Positions 39,495-51,020 of a stretch of DNA of 64,000 bases are shown here, piece after piece. Positions within the stretch are counted from its first letter, which is position 1. Each line of letters starts with the position of its first letter. Below the pieces are notes generated by a model that saw nothing but the letters and a program-made list of their open reading frames with translations, made no database searches and was not told the origin of the DNA. The DNA lies in NCBI RefSeq assembly GCF_963678635.1, contig NC_087066.1:54764312-54828311 (forward strand). Reading direction: 5' to 3'. The position numbers and the translations under genes are program-made. Source of the stretch: Symsagittifera roscoffensis. Lineage: Eukaryota > Xenacoelomorpha > Acoela > Convolutidae.

Positions 39495-41392
39495 TACCCC
39501 CTCGAGTGGAAAATAAATTTTTCGGTAAATGAAATAATTTATACTATAAAGAGTTTTATGCACTCAGTTCATAGATAGTTCCTGTATTTTGAAGATTTGT
39601 GATTGCAGACTTTCATTTCTTTAGTTTTCTTCAAGGTCGATTCTCCAGCAAGGATTCCAATATATTCCTTTGTCCAGCGTTGCGTAGCCGCATTTCCTCC
39701 GGAATAAGTGTCTTTCTAGTAGTCGTAATTTGGACTCTATAGGCCTGTCACTCCGTTCTTGGAAGTCTGTTAGTCTTCTTCGGGACTCCTGGAGTGCGGC
39801 CTTGAGAAGTGCTCCTCCTGGCAACTCCTCCGATACTTGCTTGATGGAATGTTTGACCGGGCCCCCAAACTGTTTTGGCTCTTTACTCTTAGTCTGTCTA
39901 GAGCTTCGTCGGACTCCCAATTCTTCGGCGCTAGATTCGTCTTAAACACCCTGAGGAGGCTCAAATCTCGTATCCCGTTCAGATTCTGGCTGAACATGTC
40001 CTCTGAGATCATCCGCGACTTTTTGGAACCCCCTTTTGAGAAGTTGATCTGCAAAAATCTCCCACTCCGCTGGTGCCAGGTTTCGGTTTTGAAATGTGTC
40101 GAGGATGTCCTCAGATCGTGTTTCTGAGTCTATCTTCTTCGAGATTGATCAATTCTTCGCTTTAGTTGTGATGCCGTTAGCACCGATCGTTCCAGATGCT
40201 GTTTGTCTAAATAGTCAGAATTGTTAATAAACGTATCACGTAAGATTTTAAGTTCGTTTTTTGGAAGTCTGCCAAAATGTGCTTGGAAAGGAGATACTTT
40301 TCTGCTTGTTCCACCGTAAATCTCGCATTATGGTACTGAGACATAGTTTGATCTAACATTATTTTCTTCTAACAACATTACCCCCAATCTTCTTTTTATG
40401 TTTTGTATTGTTCGTTCTACTAGACCGGAACACCGATGATCACCCACCGTACAGAATATTTGTTCGATATTTAATTCAGTTCAAAATCTTTTGAGTGTTT
40501 TTCCCTTAAATCCTGAAAACTGGTCAGATCTTATTGATTCCGGAAGGTAATGTGTGTCTATATATGATCTCAAGAATTTTACCGTACACTTTCCACTTAT
40601 TGATTTAGTGAACTTTACCGAAGGAAAATTCGAGAATCTATCTATAGCTACTAGAAGGTAGATTTTTTTCCTCGGTGGTTTTTTAACGGTCCCGCGTAAT
40701 CTAATTGTTTTTCTTGGCCCGGATGCGTGAGCAGTGGCAGTTGTTTTGATGCATTTTTGGAATAAGATATTTTACGTTCTTACCATATCTGGTGCAACTA
40801 CGACACTCTTCCGCGAGGTTCACTATGTCCTTGTGCATATGCGGCCACCACAGGTATTGTGACTCACCTAGCATAGCCTCTTGACCCGTGTTTCTGAGTC
40901 TATCTTCTTCAGTTTGGCCTTTTGTTTGGTTTTTGTGGAGGAAATCGATTGAACGTCACTGTTCGAGTTATCCAAAGTGGATGTTGATTGTTCGTTGCTC
41001 TGATCAACTGCGGTACGAGTTTGTTTTGGCTATTTTTCCGGTTTGTTGTCTGGTTTCTTGCCTTTTGTCTTTTTCTCTGACTCCTTTAGTGCAACTTCTT
41101 CCTGAGTTTCAGGTCCAGGTATCGAGCTAGGGCCCGCTGTTTTTGGCTTCGCTCGCTTGATGGCCAGATTTAGACCCCCTCCAGCTTGCGTGTCCTTTGA
41201 GGTTATGACTGTTTGGCTTTGTTGAAACCCATCCACCGGGTTCACAAAATCTGCTAGTTCTACGGGCCGTCGCAGTTCTTCATCCGAATCAATGTCCTCT
41301 AAATTTTCTGGGGAACTGATGCTTTGAAGCTTCTTATGTGGTTCCGCCGATGGCTTTCGCTTTCGCTCCGCGTTTTCCCTTGTTGTAGGCAA
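39495..41392 (-). pseudogene. Element 2 Pol C-terminal tail, with inserted integrase copy
   Basis: Frames 41030-41392, 39770-40054 and 39621-39920 together make the region after integrase. It is Glu/Lys/Ser-rich (NLEDIDSDEELRRPVELADF; KESEKKTKGKKPDNKPEK) and ends with GVRRSSRQTKSKEPKQFGG, the counterpart of RRSSRNVGPPKFYG in element 1. The segment 40141-40886, an extra copy of integrase sequence, interrupts it. Function of such tails is unknown; chromatin targeting is a guess. Confidence 0.6.
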
Positions 41393-42584
41393 GTTTTCGC
41401 TTGTGCAATATCCGATTTCCTGTAAATTGATCCTGTCGACGTTTTGAATGTCGAACCCGTCTTTGTCGATATTTTCCCCTTTAGCGGTTTTGTGAGCGCT
41501 TGTCCACTCTTACGTAATTCGTCCTTACAAAAAATTAGTTTCTTCGGAGACTGCGTTTTTTCCTGTTCCTTATCCTCTATGAATCTTTTCTCCCAGGAGT
41601 AGATCATCGCCTTTCGTAGTTCTGGGTTAGATAGGCCTGTTTCATCAACAATCCGCCGTATGTCGTTTTTCGCTGCGTCTCGCCTTTCCTCGTTCCAGCG
41701 AGCGTTCGCTTCCAGCAGTTCATTGAGAGATTTTCCTCTCTGACGATCCCTGTCTGAGTGTACTTGCTGTTTATGCAGTGGGCTTGTGTCTCTGCTGAGT
41801 TCCCCCTTTCTGACTATCTTCAGATTCTCCCGAGATTGATCAATTCTTCGCTTTAGTTGTGATGCCGTTAGCACCGATCGTTCCAGATGCTGTTTGTCTA
41901 AATAGTCAGAATTGTTAATAAACGTATCACGTAAGATTTTAAGTTCGTTTTTTGGAAGTCTGCCAAAATGTGCTTGGAAAGGAGATACTTGAACAATTTT
42001 CTGCTTGTTCCACCGTAAATCTCGCATTATGGTACTAAGACATAGTTTGATCTAACATTATTTTCTTCTAACAACATTACCCCCAATCTTCTTTTTATGG
42101 TTTGTATTGTTCGTTCTACTAGACCGGAACACCGATGATCACCCACCGTACAGAATATTTGTTCGATATTTAATTCAGTTCAAAATCTTTTGAGTGTTTT
42201 TCCCTTAAATCCTGAAAACTGGTCAGATCTTATTGATTCCGGAAGGTTATGTGTGTCTATATATGATCTCAAGAATTTTACCGTACACTTTCCACTTATT
42301 GATTTAGTGAACTTTACCGAAGGAAAATTCGAGAATCTATCTATAGCTACTAGAAGGTAGATTTTTTTCCTCGGTGGTTTTTTAACGGTCCCGCGTAATC
42401 TAATTGTTTTTCTTGGCCCGGATGCGTGAGCAGTGGCAGTTGTTTTGATGCATTTTTGGAATAAGATATTTTACGTTCTTACCATATCTGGTGCAACTAC
42501 GACACTCTTCCGCGAGGTTCACTATGTCCTTGTGCATATGCGGCCACCACAGGTATTGTGACTCACCTAGCATAGCCTCTTGAC
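40140..42584 (-). repeat. Internal duplication in element 2 (about 750 bp, offset 1.69 kb)
   Basis: 40140-40885 and 41831-42584 are copies beginning CGAGATTGATCAATTCTTCG and ending GCATAGCCTCTTGAC, nearly identical except for an 8-bp deletion (GAACAATT) in the left copy. The left copy is bounded on both sides by a 24-bp direct repeat that includes GTGTTTCTGAGTCTATCTTC (40117-40140 and 40887-40910). The order is therefore a-B-a-C-B. Confidence 0.88.
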
Positions 42585-43640
42585 TCGGGTGTCCTCGATG
42601 AATTCCTTTGAGCACAGCTTGTCTCAGTTGAAGAGGTACTGCCAGTATGTTGTTCACCAGAATGCAATCGTCCTGCACCGCCATCGGCTACCACAATTGA
42701 TTCGTATACGGTCCCATTAGCTCGAAGCCCTGTTTGTCTCCTCTCTCTATGACTCGTCTGAGGTGGTCCATCCACGTGTCCTCGGAAGTCGATTCTGCCC
42801 GTAGACTTTTTTCAAACAATTTGGAGAGATTGTCCAGTGACTCCTCCGTTTTCTGTTTCTGCAGCTTCTGTTCCGTCTGTTTATTGGACCTTTTGGGTGG
42901 TTCTATCGCGCACACCTCTTGGTCGCTCTCCATGTCTTCTGTGATTGTCAGATCCACCTCGAAGTTGAAAATGGCTCAATTTTTTTTCGTTCGGACTAGC
43001 CGGTGTGATGCTGATTGGTACTTGATCGGTTTCTTCCGGAACTTTGTCAGTTTCTTCCGATGTTGCCGCTAGCTCCCGATCGATGTTTTCTGTTGTGTTT
43101 GATTCTCCCCCGATCAATTGCCAGAACGAAAGTAGCCTGCTGTCCGCCTCTTTTTGTTGGTCCGGTTGCAATTGCAATTTAACTCTGGAATGGATTCTTG
43201 TCTCGCTGTCCGAGCTGTCTCTGTTTCTCCTGCCTCCGCGAACTATTTTTCTTGTGCGCTGCAGTGCCTCCGTAACCTACTCCTCTTCGGACAATTCGTT
43301 TGTGTTCGACAGGGAGTGATTCCACTCCGGGTCCAGAGTGCTCTCCTCTCTTTCATCATTTCGCCATTCCTGTGGTGTATCCGACCACCAGTCGTATAAA
43401 CGATTGCAGTTTCCTGACATCTCCTTTTTTTAGTCTGTTTTTTTCTGATTTTTGTTTACTGATTGAATTGTTTTTGCTGTTTTTGGCACGACTGTTTGCT
43501 GAGTTGAAATGAAGAAAAACGGATCTGTTTTCTTTGTGAGCTGCTGTTTAGCTGTTTGGACGGTCTCGAAAGTTGTTTTTTTTCGTTCCGGTCGAGCTTT
43601 GTTCGTTTTTGACCGTTTTGGTTGCCATAGCAACCACTAA
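41299..43640 (-). pseudogene. Element 2 integrase and the linker before it
   Basis: The linker 43640-42690 has charged frames (SDQEVCAIEPPKRSNKQTEQ and others) with no known domain. The HHCC zinc domain is clear at about 42480-42640: HRGHPSQEAML, YLWWPHMHKDI, ECRSCTRYGKN. One frameshift near 42425 separates it from the core, which reads LDYAGPLKNHRGKK, SDQFSGF and GLVERTIQ (D, D, E). The C-terminal part (42027-41299) begins RDLRWNKQ, VSPFQAHFGRLPKNELKIL. An in-frame TAG at about 42688 interrupts the linker. Confidence 0.75.
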
Positions 43641-43641
43641 G

Positions 43642-44531
43642 CTATAAATGTTTTGCAAAATTCCTTCTAGAATATTCTAGAACGTTTTCGTTCCGGTTGG
43701 GCGACCCAATGCTTTCTAGCCTACTGCTCATGCAGTATAACGCTTCGTGAAAAGAGTTTGTTGTTGCCACCACAAATTTTTTGTCTAATTCCGATTCGGG
43801 CCAAGGATCATTATAAGGATCACGCGATAAATAATCGACTATCCCCATGTCCCTGCCGGAATGTGAACTATTTCAAATTGATATGGCAACAATCGATCGA
43901 CCCAACGGGTCAATCGGGATTTATAGGTTTTATTTGACTGCTTCCCATCTAAGGCTGATGCTAGGGCTTTGTGATCTGTTGCGATGGTAAATGTTTTGCC
44001 TAAAAGGTAATGTTTGTATCTGTCAACTGTCCAAACAACTGCAAGTAACTGCAGTTTATTTGTTGAGTATTTTTTTTCTTGTATATTTAGGTATCTGGAT
44101 GCAAACGAGATCGGAACCCACGATCCTTCATCTGTTTGTTGTTCTAATGTAGCCCCCAAGCCACTGTGGCTTGCGTCACATTTAACTCTTGTTTCACGAT
44201 TAGCGTCATGGTAGTTTACTTTTGAAATGTTCGCTACTGCGTTTTTCATGGCATCAAACACAACTGTGTATTCATCCCCCCACTCAAATTTCTTCAATGG
44301 TAGTTTCATATTTTTCAGCTTTTTCTTTTGATTCTCCTCTTTGAGAAGTGGCCGCAACTTTTCTGTTAAATTTGCCGCTGTGGAAAAAAATTTTGCAAGA
44401 TGATTTATACTACCCAGAAATGATCTTAATTGGTTTAGCGATTTTGGTGGATTTAGATTTTGTATGGCTTCAGTTTTAGTAAACTTTGGACTGACCCCTG
44501 ACTCCGAAAGGTGATGTCCCAACCGATTCAC
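43642..44531 (-). pseudogene. Element 2 RT connection and RNase H
   Basis: 230-codon frame 43839-44531 followed after a one-base shift by 43642-43848. NRLGHHLSESGVSPKF and LRSFLGSINHLAKFF are RT connection. RNase H has D in RVKCDASHSGLGATLEQ and D in ATDHKALASAL. The catalytic Glu of the usual NELELLAVVW is Gln here (TNKLQLLAVVW). The frame breaks at HIPAG, where MGIVDYLSRDP continues in the second frame. Confidence 0.78.
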
Positions 44532-45920
44532 CTGGTTTTTGAAGAATTCGCATTTCGAAATCTTTAATGCCAGATTTTCATCATCCTTTTTTTTAGTACC
44601 GTTTCTACTAATTTTTCATGTTCGATTTCACTACCTTTCGACTCAATGAGAATGTCGTCCAAAAAACAAAAAGTGATTTTGGCGTGGTTACTAGTTCTGT
44701 CAATGGCTTTTTGAAATTCGGCTGGCATGTGTGCTAATACATAGAACCCTGTAAGGAATTTATACGTCCCGGTAGCCTTTCCACCGACAATATTGATTTA
44801 CACTGCTTAGATGTGTCTGCAGCCAATTTTAACTGGCTGTACGCATACTTTAAATCTAACACTGTGAAATAAAATGTGCCCTCTTTGTTTTCTGTAACTA
44901 TTTGGCCTACCCCATCTATGAGTTCATCTAAGTTGGGTATTTGGTACTTATTTTTAAACCATTGTCAGTTTATCGGTTTTGCGTCCATCGCCAATTTTAT
45001 CGAGTCGTCCTTTTTACTGTTATTACAATTGGGGCTATAAAGCAGTCACTTGTACATTTGTGCAGCTTTGTGATATTACCTTCTGTCAACAATTTTTCAA
45101 TTTTTTTTCTACCTTATCCTATATATGAATTGGGATTCTTCTCCCCTTTTCTTGAATCGGACATAGAGGGTACTTGAACATTAAACTTAGAATGTGATTT
45201 TTTGAAATTACTTGTCTATCAAACAAATCGCTAAATTTATCAAAGAATTTGTTGTTCCAACCTTCTGACTGCTCGCACATGAGCACGTCAAACCATGACA
45301 GTTCTCTTGGAGCTGGTTTTTGTGTGGTGACTATCCCCACTTGTCCTTGTAAGTCCAATCCCATTATGCATCTGGTTTTACGTTCCGTCACCAAGAAATT
45401 GTTCCTTTCACCTCCCAGCCTGCCGACCGAAGATTTGTCTTCAATGCCCTCAATACACAGATTGTTTGTTTTTTGTAGTCGACGAATTGGTTAGCCAACT
45501 TCAGTTTATCGGTCGGAATGACTCTTGCTTTGTTTGATTTATCCATGATTTTTTTGTCGTCGCCCAATTTAAGAAAAAGACTGGACTTCCGGTATCTACC
45601 GTCAGTTGTATGATTTGATTCTCTATTCTCACCATGGCCTTGAGTGATTTTACCCTATTCGACGTTGGGTCTCGGGGTAAGTCAATTTTTTGAACTTGTA
45701 TCTTCTTCCCAATTAACTCCTTATTGTTTTCGTTAATTCTATCGCCCACTTTTTTCGAGATTCTTTCTTTCTTCGGCTGATGTGTTTTGATTGACATTAC
45801 TTCAAAATCACTAGATGAGCCGAAGTTTTCTCTTATCGGGTCACATTCTTCTTCTGATTTGTCGGATTCTTCCGCGACCATCTTCACTTGTTGAGATCGA
45901 AACGATTGGGTTATTTGCAA
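44532..45920 (-). pseudogene. Element 2 protease and reverse transcriptase
   Basis: Frame 45501-45920 has VDTGSPVFFLNWATTKKSW, an aspartic protease active site. Frame 45119-45394 has GLDLQGQVGIV and EKGRRIPIHI, the start of RT. Further on, about 44860-44640, TVLDLKYAYSQLKLAADTSK and FCFLDDILIE appear in shifted frames, so both RT catalytic Asp positions are kept. At least three frameshifts are needed to read through. Confidence 0.75.
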
Positions 45921-46933
45921 TTCTTACAAGTTTTGCCAACTGCCGAACAGCTTTTTAGATGTCCCTGGTCAAATGCTTTTCCGCATCTATTAAATGGTTT
46001 TGTTTTCCCATTGGAGTTTCTGTTGTTATTTTGTCGTTTATTCGCTTCCCTCTTATACTGTTAATTTTTTGTGTTTCCTGTTGAGTTCCTTAAAGCCATC
46101 ACTGGTTCTTGTTTTATCCTCACCCCAGTGTTGTAGTGGTTACCCGTTCCTACTGCTGCTGCTGCATTTGTTTTCTGAAATACCATGGTAGTCAATTTGC
46201 TATGTTCGAATTTTATAGCTGGCTTTAACACTTCCTCTGGATCTAGCGTTTCAAATGTCAGTGCATCCTGCAGCGTCATGTTTTTCAATTTCGAAATGAA
46301 TAGGTCACGAACTATCTCATTTTCCAGTGTTCCCAGTTACGATCTGGCTGCTTGAGCAGTTAACGCTGCATTGAATGCCTCCAGTGATTCCCCGGATTCT
46401 TGCATTCGTGTGAACAATTTATATCTTTCATAAGTTGCGCATTTTACTTTTTGAAACGAGACCGCTGCTAGCTCTGTAATGTCCCTGAACGACATTTTGG
46501 AAATTTCGGCGTGTGGATTTTTCTTTAAAAAATCTTTTCTTTCCTTCCGTCCCTAGAGAGAGGAATAATCTGGATACAAGCTTCTTTTGTACCTCATTAT
46601 AAAAAGCATTGTGGCCCCGTGTTCTTCTCTCCTCTTTTTTCAGCATTACTCGATCTATTGCTAGCTTATCTTTAAGATTTCTGGCTGTCGTCGCAGCTTC
46701 AATCTCTCCCTCTCGTGGCGTTTCTGCTCGTGGAGGTGGTTCTTCTATTACGTCTTTTGGTTCCTCCAGCATAACTTCTGGCTTTACATTTTCTTTCACA
46801 GTTACTGCCATTAGAAATTGCTCGAACTAGATTTTAATTTGCCACATTGGGTCTAAATTTCTGACCCCCAAAATACGGGTATTCCCGTATCAGTACGATT
46901 ATCCTGAGCTGCGAATCCTGCTGACTGCGCCAT
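45921..46933 (-). pseudogene. Element 2 Gag
   Basis: ATG at 46933-46931 uses the last LTR base and the PBS, as in element 1, and reads MAQSAGFAAQDNRTDTGIPV then FWGSEI and a stop; TGIPVFW matches RGIPPFW of element 1. Frame 46428-46811 (capsid-like: FLSLGTEGKKRFFKEK, compare LYLALGNEGKRIF) and 46061-46288 follow with breaks. A zinc-knuckle remnant, RCGKAFDQGHLKSC, lies at about 45930-45985. Confidence 0.78.
46912..46932 (-). promoter_or_regulatory. Primer binding site of element 2, tRNA-Ser type
   Basis: Minus strand TGGCGCAGTCAGCAGGATTC plus G directly after the 5' LTR. Compared from memory with the 3' end of animal tRNA-Ser (CGAATCCTGCCGACTGCGCCA reversed), 20 of 21 bases pair. It lies inside gag codons 1-8. 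Confidence 0.75.
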
Positions 46934-47191
46934 GTGATATCCTATACGGTACCTTGTTGGAAAACTAGTAATAATTCAAGATTGTATTCTTTGTTGCTTG
47001 AATCAATTGTTTTCTTGTTGTCTAATTTTAGTCACTGAGAGTGATACTGCAGATTCAAACTTTGAGCTCTCAGCTGTGTACCAAGGTCTCTGCACTTGTG
47101 ACCTTGGACACATCATAATAATAATAATTGATACCACTGAAGGTTATTATTACATCATGTCAATTACTGCTTTTGCAGTAGCAGTATGGCA
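46933..47191 (-). repeat. 5' LTR of element 2
   Basis: 259 bp, TGTGATATCC...GTATGGCA on the plus strand, partner of 39238-39494. It ends (minus strand) ...ATATCACA, whose last A begins the gag ATG. Confidence 0.88.
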
Positions 47192-47196
47192 AGGAT

Positions 47197-48109
47197 AAAA
47201 AACAATAAAATTATGTAGTTTTAGAACAAAATTTCTGTGGTGAAAACATATAGTGGGAAATTTTTTCCTCTGATTTTTTGTAGGGTAATTAGGGTCTAAA
47301 ATTGCCAGTTTGGCCATTATCGGATAATTAAGACCATTTATCCACGAGGGAAATGAGCAACATACGATAGCTGTACAGCTCATCATGGAGAACCGCTGTT
47401 GTGCCCCTGATTATCGTGCGGTTCATTGATTTTCAGTAATTCATCAACCTTTTTTTAAAAGTTGGATTTAATGTTTGTTGGAACATTCAAGGAATAAAAC
47501 TTGAATTATTTTTGACTGTAAATTCAAATGACGGCAAATTTTTTTGTAGCTACCAACTTTTTTTCACTAATTTTTAATTCGAATTTTTGTGGACAAGCGA
47601 TTATCCCATTTTTCGATAGAAAAAAAAGTAATTTGACATGCGGTTAACTGATTGGCTTTTTTTTAGGAAATCTCAAAACAAAACATATTTGTAGTCTAGA
47701 ACAGCTGTAAACATTTTCGACGCCCGGTAACAGCTCCATTTTGCCTATTTTTTTAAATAAATTTTAATGCGTCTAAACTTCGGCTTGTCGGCATCAACTA
47801 ATCTGCTTGTCTTATTTCCTAACTATTCAATTTTATTGAATCTGTTGGCTGCGAAAAACATCTGGTTAAAACGTCTTTCCAAATTGGTCATACGTTTGCA
47901 TGTTTTAAGAATATTTTGAGTCAGCAATGCATTGAATTGTTTTTCAAAAAAAAGAGTGGGTGGAATTTTTCTAAAACATTCACTCAAATTATTTCAGTTT
48001 TCTAAACATGCAGTTTTGCTAACTTTTATGAAATCACCAATTACTCCCCCTAGTTTCTCGAAACAGTTTTTACCAGGGCCGTATTCGTTTGATTATCCCT
48101 AAAATTTCT
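47197..48109. other. No gene seen
   Basis: AT-rich DNA right of element 2. No open frame with recognisable motifs, no RNA gene, no clear repeat. Confidence 0.45.
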
Positions 48110-50140
48110 CATATGGCTCAGACAAAAAGCAACAAAATCTAATTTCTTCGGGTTAGAAAAAAATCGTCAAATAAAAAAATAAAGTTGGCTTGTGAAATGC
48201 AACCTTTGTTTGTGAAAACTACAATTCTTCAAACTTTTCCTTGCATTTTCAAGCATGATGTAGATTATGCGACATACTTTGATTCTTTTGCTAAAGATAA
48301 ACCTTGCTGGTAGCAAGCACAGGTAATTGACTTAGAGTTATAGACTAAGTTTATCTGAAACTTGCTGGGTACAAAAATTGGTGATATTTCACGATAGGTG
48401 GCAAGTTCATGTTAAACAGCTGGATCGCTTGTAGTTTAACTTCGAATAGTTTATGTAATTTTTTTCAAAAGCCACTTGGTTTGCCAAAGAAGTGTAAGTA
48501 TTGAATTTTGAAATCCGTTTCATCTGGAAAAGTAATGTATTCACAAAACAATTTTTGTAACATGTACTATTGTTTGATACTGAAATGACTATATTATGCA
48601 TTATACTTCCCACATTTAAACATGCACTCTACTCAAAATTACCATCTACTGTAACATCGCCCAATTGTTCCTATGATCCGAAATTTGATGGATAATAGAA
48701 ACAATCCCTCGAGGTCATTTTTTATTGACGGGAAAATTTTGCATCCGAACAACAGTACAAAGTCTTTGATTTCAAGCTGCAATTACTAATATTAGGTTTA
48801 TTTTTGAGGTTTCGGAAAGTTCCATTTTGGCCAAGTTTTTAAAAAAATTATTGCTCGCTCTTGAGAATTTATTTGAAAGGCCGAAAGAGTAATCCTGAAT
48901 CTTTTTTTTACCATATTCCTGCCTTCTTCCTCAAAATTAAAATAAGTTGGAATCGAAAATGACCTTAAAAATACTTTGGTGTCGATCAGCCAAAATTGGA
49001 TGTCCTAAAATACCGAAGGGTGACCCTTTGGCTCGGCAGTGAGTCTAATCCATGAGGAGGTGAGGGAAGGCGTCTTCTCCCCCGCCGTACCTACTACATA
49101 CCCCTGTTCATACACTGGTCAAAAACAACGAAGTCCAGTTTTTCTGAGCTGGGAAAATTAACAAATAAAAATTATAAGTGTGGTTTGTGAAAAAAAAAGC
49201 CTTTGTTTGTGAAAACTTTTATTCTATAAACATTTCCCTGCACTGTTTGTGCATGATGTAGATTGTACGACATACTTTGATTCTTTCCCTTTCAATAAAC
49301 CGTGCTGGTAGCAAGAACAGGTAATTGATTGAGAGTAAGTCTCAACTTCATGCCAATGTGCGTTGATACTGAGTTTATCTAAAATTTGCTGGGTACAAAA
49401 ATTGGTGATATTTCACGATAGGTGGCAAGTTCATGTGAAACAGCTGGTTCGCTTTTAGTTTTATTTCGAATAGTTATATATTTTTTTTCAAAAGCCAATT
49501 GGTTTGACAAAGAAGTGTAAGTATCGAATTTTGAAATCCGTTCCATCTGGAAAAGTAATGTATTCACGAAAACAATCTTTGTAACATGTACTATTGTTTG
49601 AAACTGAAATGACTATATTATGCATTATACTTCTCACATTTAAACTTGCACTCTACTCGAAACTACCCCCTTTTGTAACATATCACCAAAATGTTCCTAT
49701 GATCTGAAAATTGATGGATAATAAGATTAATCCCTCCGGGTCGTTTTTTTTTGACGGGAAAAATTTGCATCCCAATAACAGTACAAAATCTTTGATTTCA
49801 AGCTGCAATCACTAGTGGTAGGTCTATTTGTGAGGTTTCGGAAACTTTCAGTTCGGCCATGTTTTTGAAAAAATTTATGCTCGCTTTTGAGAATTTATCA
49901 CTCAGGCCTGATGAGTAATCCTGAATTTTTTTACCATAATTCTTGCTCCCTCTTCAAAATTTAAATAAGATGGCGCCAAAAATGGCCTCAGAAAAACTTT
50001 GGTGTCGGTCAGCCAAAATTGGATGACCTAAAAAAGTAACAATGGGGGGACCCTCTGGGTCGGCAGTGAGTCTAAACCCTGAGGAGTAGAGGAAAGGCGT
50101 CCTCTCCCCCGCCGTACCTTCTACATCCCCCTGTTCATCC
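48110..50140. repeat. Tandem duplication, about 1.02-kb unit
   Basis: About 48110-49125 and 49135-50140 are copies with offset 1024-1029 bp and roughly 85 percent identity by eye. Shared landmarks: ATTGGTGATATTTCACGATA (48378, 49402), AACAGTACAAAGTCTTTGAT (48750; one change in copy 2) and CTCCCCCGCCGTACCT at the ends. Each copy ends with the GC-rich short element also seen at 29043 and 59880 (GGTCAGCCAAAATTGGATG; GGTCGGCAGTGAGTCTAA). No coding frame is conserved between the copies. Confidence 0.8.
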
Positions 50141-51020
50141 CGCACTGGAGTTTCATGGGAAATAATTGATTATGGTGGATTATATTGGCAAAAACTTAAC
50201 CCGTATAATGGGTTTTCATGATCCATCCAACCATGAAATAGGATTCTTAGAAGGATACTGTTGATTTTTTTCAATGTTTTAAAATCCTCTATAATCGATT
50301 ATTTTGACAACATAATCCATTTTTTAGGCCACAAAAACCTCCTCCACCCACTCCAAGTTTACCGCCCTCAGCCCTATTTTTTCTCTCCCCATTCTCACCA
50401 CCTCCCCACCCCTACCACCTCCCCATCCCCATCACGTCCCCTAACCCCGCCACCTACCCTAGTACTACAAACTCATCTACACCCCAAAACACCCCCAGGT
50501 TTCGACCCATCCGCCACTCCCAAACCCCCCCCCACCCTCCACTCTCCCCCGTTTAACGCCTCCCCCGACTTTAGCCATTAAGTACCCCCTTCATTCAAGT
50601 GAGGGCAGAAGGGTAGTGGGCGTGGGGGGCAGTAGGCGGGGGGTAGTGGGCGAATGGCAATTTTTTACTTTGGCGATGATAAAAAATAACAATTAAATAA
50701 AATTTTAAGCTGTCAAATTGAAAAAATAGAGAAATATAAATGCACAAAATCTTATGTAAAAAATTCAAGTTTATGAAACGTAATCCGTAGCACCTGCACT
50801 AAATAGGAAGTGAGATAACTTGCAAAAACCTCTCAAAAAATCCATTATAATCGGTTATAATTGATTAAAATGGATAATATTGATAAAAAATATTATGTTT
50901 ATAATCCATTTTAATGGTTTCTAATCGATTACTTTTGTAATTTTATGGGAACTGACTATAAAATGACAATAAAATCGATTACTATCCATCACTTTTCAAA
51001 ATTTCAAAATGGATAATAGC
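50141..51020. repeat. Inverted AT repeat with a C-rich/G-rich core
   Basis: The flanks hold many variants of AATGGATTATAATCGATTA in both orientations (50155-50320 and 50840-51000), suggesting a foldback element. Between them 50336-50595 is strongly C-rich (CACCACCTCCCCACCCCTAC and similar), followed by G-rich 50600-50655 (GGGCGTGGGGGGCAGTAGGC). The Pro-rich open frame across the C-rich part is a compositional effect. Confidence 0.6.

Larger units (their letters stand above)
39233..47196 (-). mobile_element. Ty3/gypsy LTR retrotransposon (element 2), decayed and rearranged
   Basis: The element proper is 39238-47191, minus strand, with target duplication AGGAT (39233-39237, 47192-47196). LTRs are 257 and 259 bp, TG...CA, and more diverged than in element 1. 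It has a PBS like tRNA-Ser, gag with zinc-knuckle remnant, protease (VDTGSPVFFL), RT with VLDLKYAYSQ and FLDD, RNase H, integrase and a C-terminal tail ending RRSSRQTKSKEPKQFGG, so the plan is that of element 1. Many stops and frameshifts are present, and a 750-bp integrase segment is present twice. The polypurine tract is GAGGGGGTA (39495-39503, minus strand). Confidence 0.9.

Noticed and set aside
50261-50581. Proline-rich protein of 106 residues
   Set aside because: C-rich low-complexity DNA gives Pro/Thr/His codons; TTG or non-coding context, no domain.
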